DNA from: Paenibacillus sp.
GTDB taxonomy: Bacteria > Bacteroidota > Bacteroidia > Bacteroidales > Muribaculaceae
Reading direction: 5' to 3'
DNA length: 41,754 bases
Assembly: GCA_023663345.1 (NCBI GenBank)
Contig: JAMPHR010000001.1
Span: 572,932-614,685, forward strand
Every line of letters begins with the position of its first letter. Within the stretch, counting starts at the first letter, position 1. The position numbers and the translations under genes were made by a program. The notes beneath the pieces were generated by a model. That model saw only the letters and a list, made by a program, of their open reading frames with translations, was not told the origin of the DNA and searched no databases. Positions 1 through 7,291 of the stretch are shown here, piece by piece.

Positions 1-178
1 TGTAGGAGACATAAAGTTCTTCATGTTCAGGCTTGCTAAACTTTATGCCTGATCCCCCTCTTTGCCCACCGGAAAAATCCGCTGACCCTTTATACTTTCC
101 CCTCTATACTTAATCTTAAGCCCTCTGGTCCAAACAAAGCCCCTTGCTCTAAAAATCTATTGCCTCTATACTAAAAAA
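1..178. other. intergenic, no gene seen
   Basis: No convincing reading frame is visible. A 9-bp perfect inverted repeat pairs positions 10-18 (CATAAAGTT) with 39-47, with a 20-nt loop. It could be the end of a transcript entering from the left, but it lacks a clear T-run, so this is weak. The decamer CCTCTATACT occurs at 101-110 and again near 165. Confidence 0.4.
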
Positions 179-207
179 CTCCGAAACGAGCAGGACTCAT
201 TTCGGAG
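179..207 (-). terminator. rho-independent terminator of tRNA-Pro
   Basis: CTCCGAAA (179-186) pairs perfectly with TTTCGGAG (200-207). On the minus strand the stem is followed by a run of six T, immediately downstream of the minus-strand tRNA. Confidence 0.75.
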
Positions 208-216
208 TAATATCGG

Positions 217-290
217 TCGGGGTGACAGGATTCGAACCTGCGACCACCTGGTCCCAAACCAGGTGCGCTACCGGACTGCGCTACGCCCCG
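217..290 (-). tRNA. tRNA-Pro (anticodon TGG)
   Basis: Read on the minus strand, a complete cloverleaf is visible. The acceptor stem is CGGGGCG with CCCCG at the 3' side, and the D-arm contains GTAGCGCA. The anticodon stem CCTGG/CCAGG encloses the loop TTTGGGA with anticodon TGG, and the T-arm contains GGTTCGAATCC. CCA is not encoded directly after the discriminator base. The gene sits alone between its own promoter and terminator. Confidence 0.95.
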
Positions 291-326
291 ATACGAACAA
301 ATGACCATTACAGCATTTCCGTGGTG

Positions 327-358
327 CAAAGATACGAAGTTTTTTATAATTCCGCAAA
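327..358 (-). promoter_or_regulatory. promoter of tRNA-Pro
   Basis: On the minus strand TTTG (358-355) is followed after 20 nt by TATCTTTG (334-327). This exactly fits the Bacteroidota housekeeping promoter TTTG-N19-21-TAnnTTTG. It lies about 36 nt before the tRNA. Confidence 0.8.
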
Positions 359-411
359 ATCTTTAGCGCATTTCTAAACATTTGTTTAGCACATAGTCCA
401 TCCAATCTACT

Positions 412-419
412 TATCTTTG
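412..419 (+). promoter_or_regulatory. -7 promoter element for the 466 gene
   Basis: TATCTTTG matches the TAnnTTTG -7 consensus, 46 nt before the ATG. The nearest upstream TTTG (381-384) is 27 nt away, too far for a canonical -33 box, so only the -7 part is supported. Confidence 0.5.
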
Positions 420-465
420 CGATGAGACGTATTTTGGATTTTAAGCATCTTATAATTTTTCACAC

Positions 466-1170
466 ATGAAGACACTGTACAGACTGATATTATCGGTCCT
501 GCTCCTCACATGCGTATTCGATGCCGGCGCAAAAAAGGAGAAAAAGGACAAAATCGACAAAGAGAACGAAATGGTGGTGGAGGTAACTATGCCCGACGGC
601 TCCGTGGAGAAAGGTATAATCTCAACGCACTGGACCAGCGCATTGAAAAAAGGTTTCAACAAGACCTTTGTCATGTTGACCAATGATGGCCGCAAACTCA
701 ACCTGAATGGCGAGGAGGTTGACTCGGTATATTTCCCGTTGCGAGGGGAGGGACAACTGAAGACCTACCGCATGATGTCCATTCCTCAACCCAAGATAGG
801 CAACATGAAAAATATCTCACGCTGGATGTCAGGCATGGGACCAAAATCCGAACACGCCCAAATCGTAATCCCGATGGTATGGACCCACGTCCTTATCGGA
901 AACGGCAGGACCGTGAATTCATATCCCGAACTCCAGCCAATGATATGCCTTCACATAGAGGGAGACTCCATATCATACCCGTTCTATTGTAAAAACAACG
1001 GAAATTTCAACCTCGCGATAATTAAGAAATTCCTTAAGGACAAGAATCCCGGCCTTGTCGAGTATCTCGAAGCCTATTTCAAGTCCAACAAAAAGGCTAA
1101 GAAAGAAATTGGCAAACATCCCGAAATTATGCTCGATGTGTACGAAGAATATCTTAAAACCATCCAATAA
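466..1170 (+). CDS. secreted hypothetical protein, tandem paralogue 1
   Basis: This is a 234-residue protein with a clear N-terminal signal peptide (about residues 1-22, ending DAGA), followed by a lysine-rich stretch. I do not recognise a named family. Around residues 40-55 it carries a motif of the form V-x-DGSVEKG-x4-HW, and the C-terminus is helical (KEIGKHP...EEYLK). Both match the next gene at corresponding positions (DGRVYEG...KHW and NAIGADP...DNYIS), so the two are diverged tandem paralogues. The product is probably periplasmic or surface-exposed; no catalytic signature was seen. It is preceded by a TATCTTTG box and followed after 20 nt by its paralogue, which suggests co-transcription. 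Confidence 0.75.
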   Translation: MKTLYRLILSVLLLTCVFDAGAKKEKKDKIDKENEMVVEVTMPDGSVEKGIISTHWTSALKKGFNKTFVMLTNDGRKLNLNGEEVDSVYFPLRGEGQLKTYRMMSIPQPKIGNMKNISRWMSGMGPKSEHAQIVIPMVWTHVLIGNGRTVNSYPELQPMICLHIEGDSISYPFYCKNNGNFNLAIIKKFLKDKNPGLVEYLEAYFKSNKKAKKEIGKHPEIMLDVYEEYLKTIQ

Positions 1171-1190
1171 CCTATATTTCTCCTTTGCTT

Positions 1191-1925
1191 ATGAGTAGCA
1201 TATACAACCTTTTTACCGCCGTGGCGATATGTGCTATCGCCCTCTCATCACCGATCCTTGCCAATGCCGGCAACAAGGAAAAAACGCCCGAGAGAATCAA
1301 TGCCGCCAAAGTATGGTTCAAAGACGGAAGGGTCTACGAAGGCCCGCTCGTAAAGCACTGGCGCACCCATAGGCAGACATTCCTTGTGCCCGCCCATAAC
1401 TTCCACATCCTCCCCGATCCTGATGGGAAATCAGTGAAATGCGAAGCCAAGGACACCGATTCCATATTGATAATCAGCAGTACTCATCCCGATTTCAAGG
1501 ACGGAGATTTCTATGTGTCGTTCAATGGCAAGACAAACGCTTTGGGCGGTCGCACCATGCACAAGATGCTGAAACGCGAACATGCCGGCAAGAATGTGGA
1601 TCTATGCAAGCTCACTTATGTCGGCAACTGTGTCCGTGGTAAATTGAATATAGACCAATGGATGGAGTACTGGGCCGTGAGATTCCGCGACACAGGCCGG
1701 ATAGCCATGTTCTATGCCAACCCTCTGCAAAAGGGGTGCAACAAAGCCTGGTGTTTCTGGGGTGTCACCGAGATAGCAAAGTCTCATGAAGCATTGGGTG
1801 ACGCATTGACCGAGAAATTTATCCCCGACAAGGAGACCCGCAAGGAAGCCGCCAACGCTATCGGGGCAGACCCTATGGTCTACATCGATTTCATCGACAA
1901 TTACATTTCCGAGCATCCTCAATAG
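1191..1925 (+). CDS. secreted hypothetical protein, tandem paralogue 2
   Basis: This 244-residue protein has a signal peptide of about 27 residues (hydrophobic core followed by ILANA). I chose the ATG at 1191 over an in-frame TTG at 1185 because the ATG gives a normal signal peptide. It resembles the preceding protein in an N-terminal DGRVYEG...HW motif and a helical C-terminus. The middle is richer in aromatic residues and cysteines. Function is unknown. Its position 20 nt after the paralogue and 9 nt before a lipoprotein gene suggests a three-gene secreted or surface operon. Confidence 0.75.
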   Translation: MSSIYNLFTAVAICAIALSSPILANAGNKEKTPERINAAKVWFKDGRVYEGPLVKHWRTHRQTFLVPAHNFHILPDPDGKSVKCEAKDTDSILIISSTHPDFKDGDFYVSFNGKTNALGGRTMHKMLKREHAGKNVDLCKLTYVGNCVRGKLNIDQWMEYWAVRFRDTGRIAMFYANPLQKGCNKAWCFWGVTEIAKSHEALGDALTEKFIPDKETRKEAANAIGADPMVYIDFIDNYISEHPQ

Positions 1926-1934
1926 TCACAAGCC

Positions 1935-2297
1935 ATGACAACCCCGCCACGCCTCATTCTCCACCTCCTATGGCTCCAGGCTCTCCTCGGCTCTTGTTCC
2001 GACAAGGCCGAGACGGTGCCAGAAGCCCCGCAACCCGACTTCGTGACCCTAAAAGACACCGGCCCATTAACGGCTTCGTCCGAGGGTGGAATTGTCATGA
2101 TACAGTTCTCCACCAACAAGGATTGGAAAATCGAGATTCCGACAACCTCGGAGCATTTCAATGGTGTACTCGAGCATCGCTCCGGCTCCCCGGGAGAGAT
2201 CTCCATTCCATACTCGGCCTTACCTACCACCGGCACCTACCACAGATACGGTTGGTGGTATCCCGGCGAGCCGGAAAAAATGAGCCATTCACGATAG
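1935..2297 (+). CDS. short BACON-like lipoprotein, possibly truncated
   Basis: A 120-residue product begins with a hydrophobic leader ending in LLGSC (about residues 16-20), a type II lipobox, so it should be lipidated. Residues about 44-70 (LTASSEGG...NKDWKIEI) resemble the start of a BACON domain, an all-beta module common in Bacteroidota surface proteins. Only one partial domain is present, and the frame ends eight bases before the converging regulator gene. The C-terminal sequence YHRYGWWYPGEPEK does not look like the end of a BACON strand. A lost downstream domain or a frameshift is therefore possible. It is likely the last gene of the operon starting at 466. Confidence 0.55.
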   Translation: MTTPPRLILHLLWLQALLGSCSDKAETVPEAPQPDFVTLKDTGPLTASSEGGIVMIQFSTNKDWKIEIPTTSEHFNGVLEHRSGSPGEISIPYSALPTTGTYHRYGWWYPGEPEKMSHSR

Positions 2298-2305
2298 GTC
2301 GCATC

Positions 2306-2884
2306 TCACTCCTTGGCACCTCCGCCCCGCGCGATAGACTTACGGAGACGGCTGAGATGCACAGGAGTGATGCAGAGATAGGATGCAAGCTCACGCAAAG
2401 GCACACGCTGAAGAATATCGGGATACATGGTGAGAATCTTGACATACCGCTCCATGGGAGTGAGCCTGTACATGTCGATATACCTTATATAGATGGTCCT
2501 GAACAGACTCACCTCTATGCCTACAGCATATTCCAGCCCCTTTTCACTTACCAGTTCTATGAAATCACCCATGCCTACGGTCCACACGCGGCTACGCTGT
2601 CCGGCCACTACCGACACCTCGGTAGGATATCCGGCAAGCGCATTGTTGATGTCTCCCACATAATCATCCTCAAACGACAGGCCCACGACCCTCTCAACCT
2701 CCTCGGCCGTCCGTACCACATATTTGAAATAGCCCGACTCCACAAACCCCAGACATTCCGGCACCTCACCCGTACTAAGAAATTCCTCGTCACGGGCATA
2801 TTCCCTCAGCTCGCCACGGCTCATGCACAACGCCCTGACCTCCGAGAGATCAAGCACATCGAGATAATGATTGAATTGAGCCAT
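2306..2884 (-). CDS. Crp/Fnr-family transcriptional regulator
   Basis: This 192-residue protein has an N-terminal cyclic-nucleotide-binding-like beta domain (about residues 20-110, with FVESGYFKYV where the effector fold begins). A linker helix follows, and then a C-terminal winged helix-turn-helix at about 161-184 (VPLRELASYLCITPVHLSRLRK). The cAMP-contacting RE(x)6R(S/T) pattern of true CRP is absent, as is usual for the Bacteroidota members, so the ligand is unknown. It lies 30 nt downstream of the kinase gene on the same strand and is probably co-transcribed with it. It converges with the BACON-like lipoprotein gene. Confidence 0.85.
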   Translation of the reverse strand: MAQFNHYLDVLDLSEVRALCMSRGELREYARDEEFLSTGEVPECLGFVESGYFKYVVRTAEEVERVVGLSFEDDYVGDINNALAGYPTEVSVVAGQRSRVWTVGMGDFIELVSEKGLEYAVGIEVSLFRTIYIRYIDMYRLTPMERYVKILTMYPDILQRVPLRELASYLCITPVHLSRLRKSIARGGGAKE

Positions 2885-2914
2885 GACACCTGCGGGAATA
2901 TCATCTCCCCGCCA

Positions 2915-3589
2915 TCATATCAGCCCGCGGAGCTTGAGATAATGTTTCACCAGCTCCACAATCTGAGGCATGGTCATGCGAGAAGTGTCGATGGTGAGAT
3001 CATAGCTCGCCGCGTTGCCCCACTGCTTGTCGGTGAAGAAATTATAGTAATCGGCACGCCAGCGGTTGGTGCGTTTGGCCATAGCCTCGGCCTTCTCGGG
3101 CGTGAGAGCGTCGGCACGCGAGGTTATCCGCTTCACACATTCCCCCATGGGAGCGTGCAGAAACAGGTTGACCACTCTCGGGTGATCACGCAGTATATAA
3201 TCGGCAGTGCGTCCCACCACCACAAACGACTTCTTCTCAGCCTCGGTGGTAAGGAAATCGCTGATAGCCTTGTAGAGCGAATCATCGGTTATCGACCCAC
3301 CGCCTGTGTAATAACACATGGGGGTGACACCCATAGTGAACGAGAAAATACCATGGAGAAACGATGGAAAACGCTCATCCTTCTGCTCGAAAAATTCAGG
3401 CTCGATGCCGGCGAGCTTGGCCGACTCGACCAGAAGCTCCTTGTCGTAATACGCTATCCCCAGTTCATCGGCCAGGGCGCGGGCCAGTTCACGGCCACCG
3501 CTACCAAACTGGCGACCTACGGTGATTACAAACGGTGCTGCTGTCGCGGGGGCATTATCCTGTGCTGCTGATCTATTTTTATCAGTCAT
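2915..3589 (-). CDS. cytidylate-kinase-like protein
   Basis: This 224-residue protein has a P-loop near the N-terminus (GRQFGSGGREL, about residues 25-35) and follows the Cytidylate_kin2 pattern, including YYDKELL and a C-terminal DLTIDTS motif. This family is distinct from the canonical Cmk of about 230 residues and is common in Bacteroidota. Nucleoside-monophosphate kinase activity is likely, but the substrate is not proven. A strong consensus promoter precedes it on the minus strand, and the Crp/Fnr gene follows in the same direction. Confidence 0.85.
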   Translation of the reverse strand: MTDKNRSAAQDNAPATAAPFVITVGRQFGSGGRELARALADELGIAYYDKELLVESAKLAGIEPEFFEQKDERFPSFLHGIFSFTMGVTPMCYYTGGGSITDDSLYKAISDFLTTEAEKKSFVVVGRTADYILRDHPRVVNLFLHAPMGECVKRITSRADALTPEKAEAMAKRTNRWRADYYNFFTDKQWGNAASYDLTIDTSRMTMPQIVELVKHYLKLRGLI

Positions 3590-3638
3590 TATGGTCTGGA
3601 ATATGATGAGAAACTTGGTTTGCTACATTTTATGTCTC

Positions 3639-3670
3639 CAAAAATAGAAAAAATCCCGCAACCTCACAAA
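3639..3670 (-). promoter_or_regulatory. promoter of the kinase-regulator pair
   Basis: On the minus strand TTTG (3670-3667) is followed after exactly 20 nt by TATTTTTG (3646-3639), a full match to the Bacteroidota promoter consensus. It lies about 50 nt upstream of the kinase start. Confidence 0.75.
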
Positions 3671-3751
3671 AATAATTTTTCTCATATACACGTCTCGCAG
3701 AATTTAACAGATTATATGATAACGGTCTATTCAAAAACGGGGATTTTTTCG

Positions 3752-3759
3752 TACCTTTG
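3752..3759 (+). promoter_or_regulatory. -7 element for the parvulin operon
   Basis: TACCTTTG fits TAnnTTTG. It is 42 nt before the GTG start of the isomerase gene and is the likely start region of the long plus-strand operon running to 12124. No exact -33 TTTG is present at the right distance. Confidence 0.55.
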
Positions 3760-3801
3760 GCGCTGAATTGCTAAAAACATAACATTAACCAGTCGATTCA
3801 C

Positions 3802-5187
3802 GTGAAAATCAAGAATATACTACTACTTGGCATCGCCTCCCTCATGGGAGTGGCTTATGCCGTCGCCGCCATTGACAATTCAGCCGAAGAGGTAGCATGG
3901 GTCGTCGGAGACCAGCCGATATGGAAATCCGAGATCGAGGAAGCCTACCAGAGTATGCTGTACGAGAAGGTGCCTATCAACGGTGACCCCTATTGCGTGA
4001 TACCCGAGCAGCTCGCCATCGAGAAGCTGTATCTCCATCAGGCCGAACTCGACACCATCGAGATCTCGGAAAGCATGGTGCAACAGCAGGTGGACCAGAC
4101 CATCAACAACTACATAGCCCAGCTCGGCACACAGGAGAAAGTCGAACAGATGTTCAACAAACCGCTCCCGGCCATCCGCGAATATCTGCGCGATATGATC
4201 TCCAACCGCTCGCGCGTACAGCAGGTGCAGCACTCGCTCGTAAAGGACGTGAAGGCCACTCCGGCCGATGTGCGCCGCTATTTCGACAAGCTCCCCGAGG
4301 ATTCTATCCCCTATGTGCCCCGCAAGGTGGAGGTACAGATCCTCACCGCCGCCCCGGCCATTCCCCGCGAGGAGATCGACAACGTGAAGGCCCGTCTGCG
4401 TGACTATGCCGACCGCGTCAACCGTGGCGAGAGCGACTTCTCAACCCTGGCCATCCTCTACAGCGAGGATCCCGGCTCCGCAAGCCGTGGCGGAGAGCTC
4501 GGATTCTCGGGCCGCGCCCAGTTTGTGCCCGAATTTACCGCCGTTGCCTTCAACCTCAACGATAAGAACAAGGTTTCCAAGATCGTGGAGACCGAGTATG
4601 GCTACCACATAATCCAGCTCATCGAGAAGCGAGGCGACCGTGTGAACGTGCGCCACATCCTCCTGCGTCCCCGCGTAGCCGAGAAGGATCTCGAGGAGGC
4701 CGTGGTACGTCTCGACTCCCTGCGCAAAGACCTCATCAAGAACGATATCCCCTTTGAGGAGGCTGTTGCCGCCATATCCCACGACAAAGACACCCGCAAC
4801 AACCGCGGTCTGATGGTGAACTCCAACATGCAGTCCAACAACTACAACACCTCGCGCTTCGAGATGTCCGAACTCCCCCAGGAGATCGCCAAGGTGGTCA
4901 ACGAAATGAAACCGGGCGACATATCCGAGGCATTCATCATGAAGGATCCCAAGACAAGCCAGGACATCGTGGCTCTGGTGAAGCTCTCCAACCGCATCGA
5001 GGGTCACCGCGCCAACATGTCCGACGACTACCAGCAGATCAAGGAGATGTATGAGCAGTCCCAGCAAGCCGCCATACTCAAGAAATGGCTCGAGAAAAAG
5101 ATTTCCGACACCTATACCCGCATCGAGGACGGCTGGCGCGACTGCGAATTTACCCACAAGGGTTGGATCAAGGCCTCGGCCAACTAA
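3802..5187 (+). CDS. periplasmic peptidyl-prolyl isomerase (SurA-like, two parvulin domains)
   Basis: This 461-residue protein starts at GTG and carries a signal peptide (about residues 1-22). A SurA-like N-terminal chaperone region (about 25-165) precedes two parvulin repeats. The first spans about 172-275, with the SEDPGSASRGGELGF and GYHIIQL signatures typical of active rotamases. The second begins at about 279 (VNVRHILLRPRV) and is less well conserved. By homology it assists outer-membrane protein folding in the periplasm. It is followed 13-16 nt later by the OstA-like gene and then mutL, an order I recall from other Bacteroidales. Confidence 0.9.
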   Translation: MKIKNILLLGIASLMGVAYAVAAIDNSAEEVAWVVGDQPIWKSEIEEAYQSMLYEKVPINGDPYCVIPEQLAIEKLYLHQAELDTIEISESMVQQQVDQTINNYIAQLGTQEKVEQMFNKPLPAIREYLRDMISNRSRVQQVQHSLVKDVKATPADVRRYFDKLPEDSIPYVPRKVEVQILTAAPAIPREEIDNVKARLRDYADRVNRGESDFSTLAILYSEDPGSASRGGELGFSGRAQFVPEFTAVAFNLNDKNKVSKIVETEYGYHIIQLIEKRGDRVNVRHILLRPRVAEKDLEEAVVRLDSLRKDLIKNDIPFEEAVAAISHDKDTRNNRGLMVNSNMQSNNYNTSRFEMSELPQEIAKVVNEMKPGDISEAFIMKDPKTSQDIVALVKLSNRIEGHRANMSDDYQQIKEMYEQSQQAAILKKWLEKKISDTYTRIEDGWRDCEFTHKGWIKASAN

Positions 5188-5203
5188 TCATACCGTATAA
5201 GTG

Positions 5204-7291
5204 ATGAGATCATCGGCTACCGCACTCGTGGCGATCGCTCTTGTGTCGCTTCCGGCCATGCTGGCCCAGGTACCAGACAACACCGCCACCAAGGCCCCGT
5301 CGGCCAAGGATAAAAGCGAGGCTCATGACCGGAAACCTGTGATCAGGCCCATGATCCCGAAGGCTGACAGGCATGAACCTGGCAAGGTGTTTGTCGAATA
5401 TGCCGAGCGGCTCGACAAGCCCATCGGTTCTGAGGCTCAGATCCTGATAGGCAACGTGCAGTTCCGCAAGGGCGACATGTTCATGTACTGCGACTCGGCA
5501 TTGTTCTATGAGGAGACTTCATCGCTCGAAGCCTACAACAATGTGCGCATGGAGCAGGGCGACACCCTGTTTGTCTACAGCGATGAGCTGTACTACGACG
5601 GCATGACCGAGATCGCCGAGCTGCGCGCCTATCCCGGACGCGACGTCAGGCTCATCAACCGCGATGTCACCCTTACGACTCCCGTATTCTTTTACGACAT
5701 ACCGGCCGATGTAGGCTATTATATGGTAGGAGGCACTCTCGACGACAAGACCAACACCTTGAAGTCGAGACAAGGATACTATTACCCCTCGACCAAGGAC
5801 GCATTCTTCTATCTCGACGTGGATCTGACCGGTCCGCAGGAGAATGACACCCTCAAGATGTACACCGACTCGCTCACATACAACACCGACACGGGCGTGG
5901 CTCAGCTGATGTGCAAGACCCTCATAGTGAGCAAGGACGGCGAGATCACCTCGACATCAGGATTCTATGACACCCGCACCGGCATAGCCGACCTCTACGA
6001 GCGGTCGATGGTGCATACCCGCCGGGGCAACACGCTGACGGGCGACACGCTGTTCTACGACCGAGACCTGGGATTCGGCGAGGCCTTCGGCAACATGGTG
6101 CTCACCGACTCGGCCAAGCAATCATCCCTGCTGGGCGACTACGGGTATTACGACGAGTTCCGCGACAGCGCCTTCGTGACCGGCAACGCTCTGGCTATGG
6201 AATATTCCGGCAAGGACACCCTGTATCTCCACGGCGATACCATCACCGCCTACATGGTAAGCGAGACCCCGGGCGACACCACCAAGATCACAAATGCCTA
6301 TCACCGTGTGAGATTCTTCCGCAATGACATCCAGGGCCTGTGTGACTCCATGAGCATGGTGGAGCGCGACTCTATATTATATATGTATTACAACCCCATC
6401 GTGTGGTATGGCGACAAGCAGGTGATAGGAAACGTGATATGGGTACACATGAACGACTCCACCACCGACTGGGCCCGACTCCCCGAGATGGGACTGATGT
6501 CTCAGCATATAGGTGAGGACTGCTACAACCAGCTCTCGGCAAGCGACATGACGGCATGGATGGCCGACACCACCATCAACCGCCTCTATTGCGAGGGAAA
6601 TGTGCAGACCATCATGTTCCCCATGGAGAACGACTCCACCTATAATAAGTTCTCGTTCACCGAGAGCTCCTATCTGGACGCATATTTCGAGAACGGCGAC
6701 ATACGCCGGCTCATAATGTGGCCCGAGACCACCGGCAAGGTCACTCCCTTGTATCTGGCCAAGAGGAGTAGCTACTATCTGCCCAAGTTCAGGTGGTATG
6801 GACCGCTGAGGCCCATGTCGCCCGACGAGGTATTTGACTATCCGCCCGAAATGGACGAACTCGTGAAGCAGAACATACTCGGACGCATGAGCAAAGATGC
6901 CCTCACCATGCGCGGACAGGCCACCGGCAAACCCGCGCCCAAACTTCCGGTGATGGACAACCAGCAGGCTCCCGAACCGGCCGCCATGTTACCCGAGCCG
7001 ATCCCTACCGACAGTATCCCCGCTGACAGTGTTCTCTCCGACAGTGTGATGCTGCCCGACAGTATTCCCGCTCCTGTCATAACTCCCGACTCCATTGCAT
7101 CACCCGTCCAGCACCCCGACAGTATCGCGGGTAGCACCCCCACTGTTGAAGATCCTGCCGTAACCGGCACAGCCACCGATACACCGGCCGATCCGGAGCA
7201 GAACTCCGATGATACTCCCGGCAAAGAGACACCTATAAAAAAGGAAGAACCCATAACCAATAACGAGGAGGGAAAGGAGGGACGGTCATGA
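5204..7291 (+). CDS. OstA-like protein (LptA/LptD-N type repeats)
   Basis: This protein of about 695 residues has a signal peptide ending near LPAMLAQ. A GTG at 5201 directly precedes the chosen ATG. From about residue 60 to 560 it shows repeating beta-jellyroll units with the pattern 'DTLxxYxDSLxYxxxxxxAxLxGN', typical of the OstA family that carries lipopolysaccharide across the periplasm. The C-terminal tail of about 110 residues is Pro/Asp/Ser-rich with recurring PDSI/ADSV units, so probably a disordered linker, and ends in a charged stretch. Its last codon overlaps the mutL start (ATGA), indicating translational coupling. Confidence 0.88.
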   Translation: MRSSATALVAIALVSLPAMLAQVPDNTATKAPSAKDKSEAHDRKPVIRPMIPKADRHEPGKVFVEYAERLDKPIGSEAQILIGNVQFRKGDMFMYCDSALFYEETSSLEAYNNVRMEQGDTLFVYSDELYYDGMTEIAELRAYPGRDVRLINRDVTLTTPVFFYDIPADVGYYMVGGTLDDKTNTLKSRQGYYYPSTKDAFFYLDVDLTGPQENDTLKMYTDSLTYNTDTGVAQLMCKTLIVSKDGEITSTSGFYDTRTGIADLYERSMVHTRRGNTLTGDTLFYDRDLGFGEAFGNMVLTDSAKQSSLLGDYGYYDEFRDSAFVTGNALAMEYSGKDTLYLHGDTITAYMVSETPGDTTKITNAYHRVRFFRNDIQGLCDSMSMVERDSILYMYYNPIVWYGDKQVIGNVIWVHMNDSTTDWARLPEMGLMSQHIGEDCYNQLSASDMTAWMADTTINRLYCEGNVQTIMFPMENDSTYNKFSFTESSYLDAYFENGDIRRLIMWPETTGKVTPLYLAKRSSYYLPKFRWYGPLRPMSPDEVFDYPPEMDELVKQNILGRMSKDALTMRGQATGKPAPKLPVMDNQQAPEPAAMLPEPIPTDSIPADSVLSDSVMLPDSIPAPVITPDSIASPVQHPDSIAGSTPTVEDPAVTGTATDTPADPEQNSDDTPGKETPIKKEEPITNNEEGKEGRS

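Noticed and set aside
1970-3571. 533-codon plus-strand frame opposite the Crp/Fnr and cytidylate-kinase-like genes
   Set aside because: It is antisense to two genes with clear family motifs; its translation is low-complexity and Arg/His-rich and has no recognisable domain. Long antisense frames are expected from the GC-biased codon use here.
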